The notes under the pieces were generated by a model that saw nothing but the letters and a program-made list of their open reading frames with translations, ran no database searches and had not been told where the DNA came from. The translations under genes were made by a program, and so were the position numbers. From Oscillospiraceae bacterium (GTDB lineage Bacteria; Bacillota; Clostridia; Oscillospirales; Oscillospiraceae), in the NCBI GenBank assembly GCA_020025675.1, contig JAHHRS010000002.1, forward strand, positions 1 through 64,000: a DNA stretch of 64,000 nucleotides. The letters are read 5' to 3'. Below are positions 26,802 to 34,142 of this stretch, piece by piece. Position 1 is the first letter of the stretch, and each line of letters begins with the position of its first letter.

Positions 26802-29204
26802 ATGATTGGTGAAATCTCAAGAAATGAAATGCGCAGTGCCATAGAGGATAAGCTCTGCGCCCGCTTCAGTGTAACCGGCGAAAGCGCTACCGACGAACAG
26901 CTTTTTCAGGCAACTGCTATGGTCATAAGAGAGCTTATGAGCAGAGGCCTTGCGGTAGAGAATCCGCGTCATGCTGAAAAAGAAGTTCATTATATGTCCA
27001 TGGAATTTCTCATGGGCCGGAGTCTTATGAAAAATGCCTACAATCTGGGTATTTCTGAGGCTGTAATCGGCGCACTTGAGGATATGGGCAGAAATGCGTC
27101 GGATATATTTGAGCAAGAGCCTGATGCCGGTTTGGGTAACGGAGGACTGGGTCGTCTTGCCGCATGTTATATGGACTCTATGGCTACCCTGGGACTTCAG
27201 GCTACCGGCTATTCAATATGCTACGAGCTTGGTATATTTAAGCAGAAATTCCGGGACGGCAAGCAGACCGAGGTTGCTGATAACTGGCGCACAGCCGCTG
27301 AGAGCTGGCTTGTGCCACGCTATGAAGACGCAGTTGAAGTCCGTTTCGGCGGTCAGATTTCACCTCAGTGGGATGAGTTCGGTCATTATCATGCCGAACA
27401 TACCGGATACACCTCTGTTATTGCAGTTCCCAGAGACATGCTTATAGCAGGTTACGGCGGAAATGAGATAAACACTCTTCGCCTTTGGGATGCAAAAAGC
27501 CCCAACTCTCTGGATATGTACCTTTTTTCAGAAGGTGAGTACGTTAAGAGCCTTGAACAGCGCACTATGGCCGAAGTTATTACCAAGGTGCTTTATCCTG
27601 CGGATGACCACCGGGAGGGTAAACTTTTACGCCTGAAACAGCAGTATTTCTTTGTCTCTGCTACCGCACAGGACGTAGTGCGCAAGCATATAGAAACTTG
27701 GGGAGATATTAAGACATTTGCACAGCACCATACCATGCAGATAAATGATACTCATACCACTCTAATCATTCCTGAGCTTATGAGAATTTTTATGGATCAG
27801 TATGGTATGGGCTGGGATGAGGCATGGAATATTGTTAAGGATAGCGTTGCCTACACCAATCACACTGTCATGAGTGAGGCACTTGAAAAATGGCCTCAGG
27901 ACTTGGTGCAGGAGCTTATGCCCAGAGTTTGGGAAATAATCTGCGAAATTAACCGCCGCTGGTGCAATTACCTCCGAGAGAGCTTTGATAACGATGACAG
28001 AGTCGGCAGAAACCTTATTATCTACAACAATCAGGTACACATGGCAAATATGTGCCTGTCTGCATGTTATAAGGTTAACGGCGTTTCCCGTCTCCACGGG
28101 GATATACTGAAAAATGATCTCTTCAAGGACATTTGTTCTCTCAGACCTGAGCAGTTCACCTATGTTACAAACGGCATAGACCACCGCCGCTGGCTCAGCC
28201 AGATAAACCCGGGCCTTGATAAGCTTATTAAGGAGCTTTTGGGAGGAGACAAGTATCTCACCGAGCCGGAGGAATTGGGCAAACTGAGAGAATTTGCCTC
28301 TGACTCTGAGGTAAGAGCCAGAATAAATAAGATAAAACAGGAGAACAAGGAGCGTTTTGCCAAGTTTGCAATGAGTAACGATGGTGTGGTGCTTAATACT
28401 GACGCTATTATGGACGTTCAGGTAAAGCGTTTGCACGAATATAAGCGTCAGCTCCTCTGCGCCATGAGCATCGCCTATATGCAGATTCAGCTCCACGATA
28501 ATCCTAATATGGACTTTGTCCCCAGAACCTTCGTGTTTGGCGCAAAGGCCGCTGCCGGTTACAGGATTGCAAAGCGCATTATAGAACTGATCCTTTCCCT
28601 TGCCAACGATATAAATAATGATCCTGTATGTAAGGGCAGGCTTCAAATCTACTTTGTTGAAAATTACAGGGTTTCTGCGGCTGAGGCCATAATACCTGCC
28701 GCTCAGATTTCAGAGCAGATTTCCACAGCCGGTAAGGAAGCTTCCGGCACAGGCTGCATGAAGCTGATGATGAACGGAGCCGTCACCATAGGTACACTTG
28801 ACGGTGCAAACGTTGAGATGTATGAAAGACTCGGCGATGAGAATATGTTCCTCTTCGGGCTTCATACTGAGGAAATTGAGGAAAAGCGTCGTAATGGTTA
28901 TGACCCTGATTCTATCGTGAAATCTGACCCTGAACTTCAGCGCATATTCCAACGCTTTAATCAGGGATTTTCTGACGGAAAGAGTTATTCCGACCTTGTT
29001 TCCAACCTTATCTACGGCGGTGATCAGTTCATGCTTATAGCTGACTATCGCTCTTATGTTGATTGCCAGAGAAGAATGTACGACAGAATAAAGGACGACG
29101 ATGAGCGGGCTCGACTTGCAATTATGAACACTGCGGAGAGCGGAGTTTTTGCAGCTGACAGAGCTATTGCAGAGTACGCCAAAAATATTTGGAATATAAA
29201 ATGA
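26802..29204 (+). CDS. glgP: Glycogen/alpha-glucan phosphorylase
   Basis: About 800 residues from the ATG at 26802, which follows GGAGG by 11 nt; earlier in-frame starts lie within glgD. Landmarks are EPDAGLGNGGLGRLAACYMDS, RLHEYKRQLL and the PLP-lysine region EASGTGCMKLMMNGA followed by GTLDGANVE. The usual SNMK around the PLP Lys is GCMK here. It releases glucose 1-phosphate from glycogen. Synthesis (glgC/D) and breakdown (glgP) share an operon; glgA and glgB are not in the window. Confidence 0.95.
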   Translation: MIGEISRNEMRSAIEDKLCARFSVTGESATDEQLFQATAMVIRELMSRGLAVENPRHAEKEVHYMSMEFLMGRSLMKNAYNLGISEAVIGALEDMGRNASDIFEQEPDAGLGNGGLGRLAACYMDSMATLGLQATGYSICYELGIFKQKFRDGKQTEVADNWRTAAESWLVPRYEDAVEVRFGGQISPQWDEFGHYHAEHTGYTSVIAVPRDMLIAGYGGNEINTLRLWDAKSPNSLDMYLFSEGEYVKSLEQRTMAEVITKVLYPADDHREGKLLRLKQQYFFVSATAQDVVRKHIETWGDIKTFAQHHTMQINDTHTTLIIPELMRIFMDQYGMGWDEAWNIVKDSVAYTNHTVMSEALEKWPQDLVQELMPRVWEIICEINRRWCNYLRESFDNDDRVGRNLIIYNNQVHMANMCLSACYKVNGVSRLHGDILKNDLFKDICSLRPEQFTYVTNGIDHRRWLSQINPGLDKLIKELLGGDKYLTEPEELGKLREFASDSEVRARINKIKQENKERFAKFAMSNDGVVLNTDAIMDVQVKRLHEYKRQLLCAMSIAYMQIQLHDNPNMDFVPRTFVFGAKAAAGYRIAKRIIELILSLANDINNDPVCKGRLQIYFVENYRVSAAEAIIPAAQISEQISTAGKEASGTGCMKLMMNGAVTIGTLDGANVEMYERLGDENMFLFGLHTEEIEEKRRNGYDPDSIVKSDPELQRIFQRFNQGFSDGKSYSDLVSNLIYGGDQFMLIADYRSYVDCQRRMYDRIKDDDERARLAIMNTAESGVFAADRAIAEYAKNIWNIK

Positions 29205-30091
29205 AAAATGACGTCGTGGTAATAGGCGGCATGAATATGGATATAGAGGGCAGCCCAGCCTCTGAGCTTATTATGCGGGATTCCAATCCCGGAAAGGTAA
29301 GTATAAGACCTGGGGGTGTGGGGCGAAATATAGCCCACAACCTCAGAAATCTTGGAATACAAGTGAGTTTTATAACAGCCATGGGCGGTGACCTCTATGC
29401 CGCCGCCCTTCGGGAAAACTGCAGCGCACTTGGAATGGATTTGAGCATGGCGCTTGTACATCCGGAGCGACGCAGTTCTGTGTATCTGTATGTAAATGAT
29501 GAAAAAGGGGATATGAGAGTGGCAGTTTCCGATATGGAAATAATAAACTGCCTTACTCCTCAGTATCTGGCGCCGCTTATGGACAAAATAAACAATTTTT
29601 CGGCTCTTGTAATGGATGCGAATTTGCCGGCTGAGAGCATAGCATTTCTAACGGAAAATTGCAAAATACCTATATATACAGACCCTGTCTCAACTGTAAA
29701 GGCGAAAAAGCTTATACCTTTTCTCAATAAAATATATGCTTTAAAACCCAATATGATTGAGGCAGAGGCAATAACAGGGGAACAAGAGCCGGAAAAAGCT
29801 GCTGAAGCCCTTGTAAAAGCCGGAGTAAAGCGGGCGTTTATAAGTCTTGGTTCAAGGGGTATGCTGGCATGTGACGGAAATGAGTGCCTGAGACTTCCAT
29901 GCATTTCCACTGAAGTTGTAAATACAACCGGAGCCGGGGATGCAGCAGCTGCTGCCATAGTATGGGCAGGAGTTCAGGGCTATTCTCTTAAAAGAAGTGC
30001 CGAGGCTGCGGTGAGAGCCGGAGCTATAACCGCTCAATGTCATGAACCGAATAATCCGGAGCTTATAAAACTGACCCAGTACTTTAGCTGA
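29201..30091 (+). CDS. PfkB-family sugar kinase, probably pseudouridine kinase-like
   Basis: 296 residues. It begins MKNDVVVIGGMNMDIEG, which is typical of PsuK/YeiC-like kinases, with RPGGVGRNIAHNL and the catalytic NTTGAGDAAAA. The ATG overlaps the glgP stop (ATGA), so it is translated with the phosphorylase. A pseudouridine kinase would supply substrate to PsuG at 13.1 kb, but placement in the glycogen operon is odd and could point to another sugar. Ends at the long hairpin at 30175-30228. Confidence 0.8.
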   Translation: MKNDVVVIGGMNMDIEGSPASELIMRDSNPGKVSIRPGGVGRNIAHNLRNLGIQVSFITAMGGDLYAAALRENCSALGMDLSMALVHPERRSSVYLYVNDEKGDMRVAVSDMEIINCLTPQYLAPLMDKINNFSALVMDANLPAESIAFLTENCKIPIYTDPVSTVKAKKLIPFLNKIYALKPNMIEAEAITGEQEPEKAAEALVKAGVKRAFISLGSRGMLACDGNECLRLPCISTEVVNTTGAGDAAAAAIVWAGVQGYSLKRSAEAAVRAGAITAQCHEPNNPELIKLTQYFS

Positions 30092-30174
30092 AAAACAATG
30101 TGCCATAAAACCCAAGGCTAAATAGTAATGTAATTTTTTCCACGATAATGCGTCAAAACCCTTTGATATTCGTC

Positions 30175-30228
30175 AAAAATCACCCCATTTGTTACACAGT
30201 ATTACTGCTAACAGATGGGGTGATTTTT
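30175..30228 (+). terminator. Terminator of the glycogen operon, repeat-derived
   Basis: A 20-bp stem with one G-U pair and a 14-nt loop, ending in TTTTT. The right arm contains the reverse complement of the 15-base core found at 17828-17842, so the terminator may come from a dispersed repeat or insertion-sequence end. Confidence 0.8.
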
Positions 30229-30459
30229 ATGTCTAAAGGCAAATGGAACGAAAGCTGCACCGTAATTTAGCAAAAGGGTGTTGGATAAATGTGTAAAGCA
30301 AATTCATACCTTAGCAAAAAAATTTGGCAAAGCAGCGGAGATTTTATTTTCCAAAACTAATACCGACTTATTACGAGTTAGTAAAACAGCATATTCCTTG
30401 ACTTCATGTAAGACATTTTGCGACACTTTTTCTTTGCAGAAAAACAGAGAGTATTCGAC
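30229..30459. other. Gene-free spacer after the glycogen operon
   Basis: About 230 nt of AT-rich sequence. An open frame of about 69 codons crosses it from a TTG, but it has no ribosome site and no recognisable protein features. An ATG right after the hairpin gives only a 13-codon frame. It may be decayed mobile-element sequence; I see no gene. Confidence 0.4.
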
Positions 30460-30488
30460 TTGCTTTCCTTATCCTTCTGTGCTATAAT
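30460..30488 (+). promoter_or_regulatory. Promoter of the leader and 266-codon gene
   Basis: TTGCTT and consensus TATAAT separated by exactly 17 nt. It would start a leader of about 125 nt before the next start codon. Confidence 0.65.
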
Positions 30489-30494
30489 AAATAT

Positions 30495-30618
30495 AACAAT
30501 AAGTAAAAGAACCGTCCGAAAAGAAGGGCTTTGGTATGGCGCAGCTCTGCGCCCTATGAAGGTGCCTTCATTTTTTTACAATATGCGGTTCTTTAAAAAA
30601 ATAAACAGGAGGTATAAT
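30495..30618 (+). promoter_or_regulatory. Structured leader with internal terminator (possible attenuator)
   Basis: The leader contains a GGCGCAG/CTGCGCC stem and then a perfect ATGAAGG-TG-CCTTCAT stem followed by seven T (30556-30577), which is a good intrinsic terminator before the gene. GAACCG near 30510 can pair with CGGTTC near 30587, giving a possible alternative fold across the terminator. No known riboswitch class was recognised. Confidence 0.45.
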
Positions 30619-31419
30619 ATGGAACAGCTACGGACAGCGGGCGAGAGCCTTATCGGTCAGACAGTTATGCACAGGGCCTTCGGTAGTGGAGTCATTGAGG
30701 AGCTTTCCGGGAATGTGGTTACGGTGAATTTTAAAAAGGGGGATAAGAAGTTTATATATCCCGATGCCTTTGAGAACTTTTTAAAATTGGAAGATGAGGA
30801 AAGTCTTGCCGAATTTAATAAGATAATGGACGCCAGAGAAAAACGCATAGAGGAAAAGAAAAAAGAAGTTCGCAAAAATGAAGAAACCAGAAGAAAAATA
30901 AGGAGTATGAAGATAATTCCCAATTCTCACACTGTTTTTTCTATGGATGAAGAGGAACTTCAGGAAAGCTTTCAGAGGGGATGGGCTTTTACCGGCAAGT
31001 ATATGAGCGGATTTTCAGAGGGAAGGGCCAGAACAGCCGGCAGAATTAAGCCTAATTCATTATGCCTGCTTACGGTTTTGGAAAAGGGACAGCCGGAGAG
31101 CGAGAGAAAACTCAGAGGCTTCTTTATGGTGAAAGAGGACTTTTTCGGTGAGAGCTGTTATAACGGAGAAATCAAAGCGCATAAAAAATACCGACTGCTG
31201 TTAAGCCCGGAGGAAAGCCCTAATATTTGGGACTATGTGGCAGAAAATGAAATTCCCAAACGCTTTGGCGGCCTGAGATTCAGATACATTTCTGAGGATT
31301 CTGCAAAAAATATTCTGTTGGCAGCAAAAGAAAAGCTCACCGGAGAGAAACAGAAGCTTGCAGAGGAGATATGCGAGTATTACTGCAAGGTGAACAGACT
31401 GCCATATGAGAAAAAATGA
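30619..31419 (+). CDS. Unknown protein with an N-terminal Tudor/SH3-like domain
   Basis: 266 residues from the ATG at 30619, which follows GGAGG by 6 nt; the frame extends far upstream without a ribosome site. The first 50 residues (GQTVMHRAFGSGVIEEL, VTVNFKKGDKKFIYPDAF) resemble the small beta-barrel found at the C-terminus of UvrD/PcrA-type helicases. A basic coiled region (about 65-95) and an alpha/beta region follow. I do not recognise the C-terminal part. No Cys-rich or catalytic motif is clear. It may bind nucleic acid or RNA polymerase; this is inference. Confidence 0.75.
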   Translation: MEQLRTAGESLIGQTVMHRAFGSGVIEELSGNVVTVNFKKGDKKFIYPDAFENFLKLEDEESLAEFNKIMDAREKRIEEKKKEVRKNEETRRKIRSMKIIPNSHTVFSMDEEELQESFQRGWAFTGKYMSGFSEGRARTAGRIKPNSLCLLTVLEKGQPESERKLRGFFMVKEDFFGESCYNGEIKAHKKYRLLLSPEESPNIWDYVAENEIPKRFGGLRFRYISEDSAKNILLAAKEKLTGEKQKLAEEICEYYCKVNRLPYEKK

Positions 31420-31422
31420 ATT

Positions 31423-31465
31423 AAAAATAACGGGGATGGTTAATTAAACCTTCCCCGTTATTTTT
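31423..31465. terminator. Bidirectional terminator
   Basis: A 14-bp stem (AAAAATAACGGGGA and complement) with A-run and T-run, between the unknown gene and the convergent Nudix gene. Confidence 0.9.
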
Positions 31466-31489
31466 CGATGTAAATATTAAATGTAAATG

Positions 31490-31972
31490 TCAAATCCGCT
31501 CGTCTGATACTATGTGTTCTATTCCCGAATGGACTCTGCTGAGATAATCCCTTAAAAAGCCGGGAAAAGCTCTTAGTTTATCCAAATCATCAATTGAAAT
31601 CCAGTGCATGCTCTCTTTAACACCCTGAGTATAGCTGTTGCTGTTAAGCTTCTTTGAACCTCTCGGTTTCATCATATAATAAAAACAGATTTCATGGCAT
31701 TGGATACACTCCTGCCGGTCGTTGTTTTCATTAAAGAAGTTCTCGTGAATTACCGCTAAATGGTCAATATCATAATGAACCCCTGTTTCCTCGAAAACTT
31801 CTCTCCTGACAGCATCCTCTGCACTTTCGCACATGTGAACTGCCCCGCCCACAGAGTATAAATAGTCGGCGTTTTCATTTCCGGCCAATAAGACACAGTT
31901 ATCTTCGACTATAATTGCGGCCGCCCGATACCGAAACCAGTAATTATCTTTTGTAAATCCACAGTCAAACAT
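31490..31972 (-). CDS. Nudix hydrolase
   Basis: 160 residues. The Nudix box is complete: GGAVHMCESAEDAVRREVFE then ETGV, with REV-EETG metal ligands. The family cleaves nucleoside diphosphates linked to another group; the substrate is not evident. It has CHEICFYYMM in the core strand. The ribosome site (GGGGAA) is modest. It lies past the rplL terminator, so it is likely its own unit. Confidence 0.9.
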   Translation of the reverse strand: MFDCGFTKDNYWFRYRAAAIIVEDNCVLLAGNENADYLYSVGGAVHMCESAEDAVRREVFEETGVHYDIDHLAVIHENFFNENNDRQECIQCHEICFYYMMKPRGSKKLNSNSYTQGVKESMHWISIDDLDKLRAFPGFLRDYLSRVHSGIEHIVSDERI

Positions 31973-32031
31973 TTAACATCATTCCCCATTCTAAGCTGAA
32001 CTTGATTCTGCAATTTTATAAAAATGGTATA

Positions 32032-32063
32032 AAAAAGAACACTCGGAAACGAGTGTTCTTTTT
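32032..32063 (-). terminator. Terminator of rplJ-rplL
   Basis: A 14-bp stem (AAAAAGAACACTCG) with a GAAA tetraloop and T-run, 18 nt past the rplL stop. Confidence 0.92.
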
Positions 32064-32081
32064 ATATCTTGTAATAATAAA

Positions 32082-32453
32082 TTACTTGATTTCGACGGTA
32101 GCGCCAACAGCCTCGAGCTGAGCCTTCATAGCCTCAGCGTCTTCCTTGGAAACGCCTTCCTTGATCTTGGCAGGAACAGCCTCGACCATTGCCTTAGCGT
32201 CAGCCAGACCAAGACCGGTGATGCCGCGGACTTCCTTGATGACCTTGATCTTCTGATCGCCAAATGCGGTCATAACAACGTCAAACTCGGTCTTCTCCTC
32301 AACTGCTGCGGCTACTGCGCCGCCGGCTGCGGGAGCTGCAACTGCTGCTGCGGAAACACCGAAGGTCTCCTCAAGAGCGTGTACGAGCTCGGAGAGCTCA
32401 AGAACGGAAAGGGCCTTGATCTCTTCGATCATGGCAGTGATTTTTTCACTCAT
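32082..32453 (-). CDS. rplL: Ribosomal protein L7/L12
   Basis: 123 residues. The N-terminal dimerisation helix ([20 protein letters not shown]) is followed by an Ala-rich hinge ([18 protein letters not shown]) and the C-terminal factor-binding domain ([20 protein letters not shown]). The ATG at 32451-32453 follows GGAGG; the frame's earlier Met is within the ribosome site. It forms the stalk with L10. No rpoB follows, unlike the usual order. Confidence 0.97.
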   Translation of the reverse strand: MSEKITAMIEEIKALSVLELSELVHALEETFGVSAAAVAAPAAGGAVAAAVEEKTEFDVVMTAFGDQKIKVIKEVRGITGLGLADAKAMVEAVPAKIKEGVSKEDAEAMKAQLEAVGATVEIK

Positions 32454-32489
32454 TTTAATATCCTCCATAATAATCTTTGTTAGAGCCGC

Positions 32490-33026
32490 TTATTCAGCTG
32501 CGGCTTCAGTTGCGGGGGCTTCGACGGAGCCGCCCATCTGCTCGAGTATCTGACCAAGGCAAACAGCCAGACCGGTAATGGGAGCAATCATGGTACCCAG
32601 AACCTTTGCGTACAGAGCATCCTTAGAGGGCAGCTCTGCGATTTCCGCAATTTCAGACTGGCTCAGGACTTTTCCGTCCATAAAAGCAGCCTTAATGTTG
32701 AAACGATCACCCAGCTTTTTGCTGTAATCGTTGAGGATGCGGAAAGGAGCAATAGGGTCATTGACTGAAGTAGCCAGAGAAGTGGTGCCGGAGAGAGCAG
32801 AGTCAAGCTCGCTCATACCCAGCTTTTCCAGAGCCTTTCTGGTCAGGGTGTTCTTGACGACGGAGTACTCTACTTCATCGCGGCGCAGCTCGGTACGCAG
32901 TTCGGTGTCCTCTGCAACGGTAATACCCTTGTAGTCAACCAGAATACCGGAACCTGCCTTCTGAATGCGCTCGGTGAGAGCCTCGACTATCGCCTGCTTT
33001 TCGCTGAGAACTTTTGCGTTAGGCAT
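32490..33026 (-). CDS. rplJ: Ribosomal protein L10
   Basis: 178 residues. It starts MPNAKVLSEKQAIVEALTER and has VDYKGITVAEDTELR, VVKNTLTRKAL and IAPITGLAVCLGQILEQM as expected. The C-terminal helix binds L7/L12. GGAGGTGA is the ribosome site. The L10 leader lies directly upstream, so it should be repressed by free L10-L12 complex. The rplK-rplA genes are not upstream. Confidence 0.97.
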   Translation of the reverse strand: MPNAKVLSEKQAIVEALTERIQKAGSGILVDYKGITVAEDTELRTELRRDEVEYSVVKNTLTRKALEKLGMSELDSALSGTTSLATSVNDPIAPFRILNDYSKKLGDRFNIKAAFMDGKVLSQSEIAEIAELPSKDALYAKVLGTMIAPITGLAVCLGQILEQMGGSVEAPATEAAAE

Positions 33027-33059
33027 GTGTGTATTTCACCTCCACACTAATGATCACGC

Positions 33060-33172
33060 TCATAAAGAAAACCCCCATGCCAAAAGACATGAGAGTACAA
33101 AAACAAAGAAATATTGTTAATGTCCTCGGCAGGAATTACGGCTATAAACCACCTGCTGTCTTCGGAGCGCCA
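33060..33172 (-). promoter_or_regulatory. Ribosomal protein L10 leader (autoregulatory)
   Basis: Read on the minus strand, CCGAAGACAGCAGGUGG ... CCUGCCGAGGAC is the conserved L10-binding kink-turn region. It is followed by a CUCAUG/CAUGGG stem and GGTTTT, which may be the attenuator. Expected effect: excess L10(L12)4 reduces rplJL expression. Confidence 0.85.
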
Positions 33173-33269
33173 AACTAATATACCAAAATAATTGCGTATT
33201 GTCAAGCATTTTTTCACGTATTTTCAATGCCTTCAGCCTTTTTTTCAAAATGCGCCTTATTTCTCTCCC

Positions 33270-33299
33270 GTATCAAATTTCCAAAGCCGGGAAATAATA
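33270..33299 (+). promoter_or_regulatory. Candidate SigF-type promoter of sigG
   Basis: GTATC (33270-33274), a 15-nt spacer and GGAAATAATA (33290-33299). The -10 fits the forespore SigF pattern GGnnAnAnTA fully and the -35 matches four of five. In Bacillus sigG is read by SigF, so this fits. It is 34 nt before the start codon. Confidence 0.65.
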
Positions 33300-33333
33300 G
33301 ATTTACTTTAGTGTCAGCGATTGGAGAGATACG

Positions 33334-34110
33334 ATGCAAGCTAAGGTTGAAATCTGCGGAGTAAATACCGCTACACTGCCGGTACTAAAAGGCAGCGAGA
33401 CAAGAAAACTGCTTGAAAAGGCGAGACAGGGAGACAGTGAGGCCAGAAGCCAGCTTATCTACGGCAATTTGAGGCTTGTTCTGTCTGTTGTGCAGAAGTT
33501 TTCAGGCAGGGGTGAATGTATGGACGACCTGTTTCAGGTGGGTGTTATCGGCCTCATTAAGGCAGTAGACTGTTTCGATCTGAACCAGAACGTACAGTTT
33601 TCCACTTACGGTGTGCCGATGATTGCAGGTGAGCTCCGCCGCTATCTCAGAGATCACAGTGCAGTCAGAGTATCAAGGTCTCTTAGAGATACGGCGTATA
33701 AGGTCTTACAGGTAAAGGAAAAATTAACTGCGAAAGAAGGACGGGAACCTGATATAGAGACTATTGCAAAGACATTGGGAATAAAGCGACAGGACGTAGT
33801 TTTTGCAATGGAAGCTATATGCGACCCGGTAAGTCTTTATGAGCCTGTATACAGCGACGGGGCAGAAAGCGTATGTGTTATGGACCAGATAGGAGATACA
33901 AAGAATACCGATGAACAGTGGCTTGAGCAGATCGCACTTCAGGAGGCCATGCAAAGGTTAAGCGGAAGGGAAAAGCACATTTTAGCCCTTCGATTTTATG
34001 ACGGACGCACCCAAATGGAGGTCGCAAAGGAGATAGGCATATCTCAGGCGCAGGTATCAAGACTTGAAAAAAACGCCATTAAACAAATAAAGAAAGATAT
34101 TTCAGCATAA
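33334..34110 (+). CDS. sigG: Forespore sigma factor SigG
   Basis: 258 residues. The N-terminal KVEICGVNTATLPVL is the hallmark of SigG and is missing from SigF. Regions 2 (DDLFQVGVIGLIKAVDCFDL, FSTYGVPMI), 3 and 4 (HTH near GRTQMEVAKEIGISQAQVSR) are complete. It directs late forespore gene expression in sporulation. Its ribosome site is GGAGAG. In many Firmicutes sigG follows sigE and spoIIGA; here it stands alone with a terminator behind it. Confidence 0.95.
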   Translation: MQAKVEICGVNTATLPVLKGSETRKLLEKARQGDSEARSQLIYGNLRLVLSVVQKFSGRGECMDDLFQVGVIGLIKAVDCFDLNQNVQFSTYGVPMIAGELRRYLRDHSAVRVSRSLRDTAYKVLQVKEKLTAKEGREPDIETIAKTLGIKRQDVVFAMEAICDPVSLYEPVYSDGAESVCVMDQIGDTKNTDEQWLEQIALQEAMQRLSGREKHILALRFYDGRTQMEVAKEIGISQAQVSRLEKNAIKQIKKDISA

Positions 34111-34138
34111 AAAGTCCACCCAAAAGGGTGGACTTTTT
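34109..34138. terminator. Bidirectional terminator after sigG
   Basis: A 13-bp stem (AAAAAGTCCACCC) with an AAAA loop, between sigG and the convergent TRAP permease gene. Confidence 0.9.
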
Positions 34139-34142
34139 ATAA

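Noticed and set aside
27762-28646. A 294-codon minus-strand frame inside glgP
   Set aside because: It is antisense to the phosphorylase and has no ribosome site, promoter or recognisable domain.
30278-30487. A 69-codon frame after the glycogen operon
   Set aside because: The TTG start lacks a ribosome site, the frame overlaps the promoter of the next gene, and the peptide has no family features.
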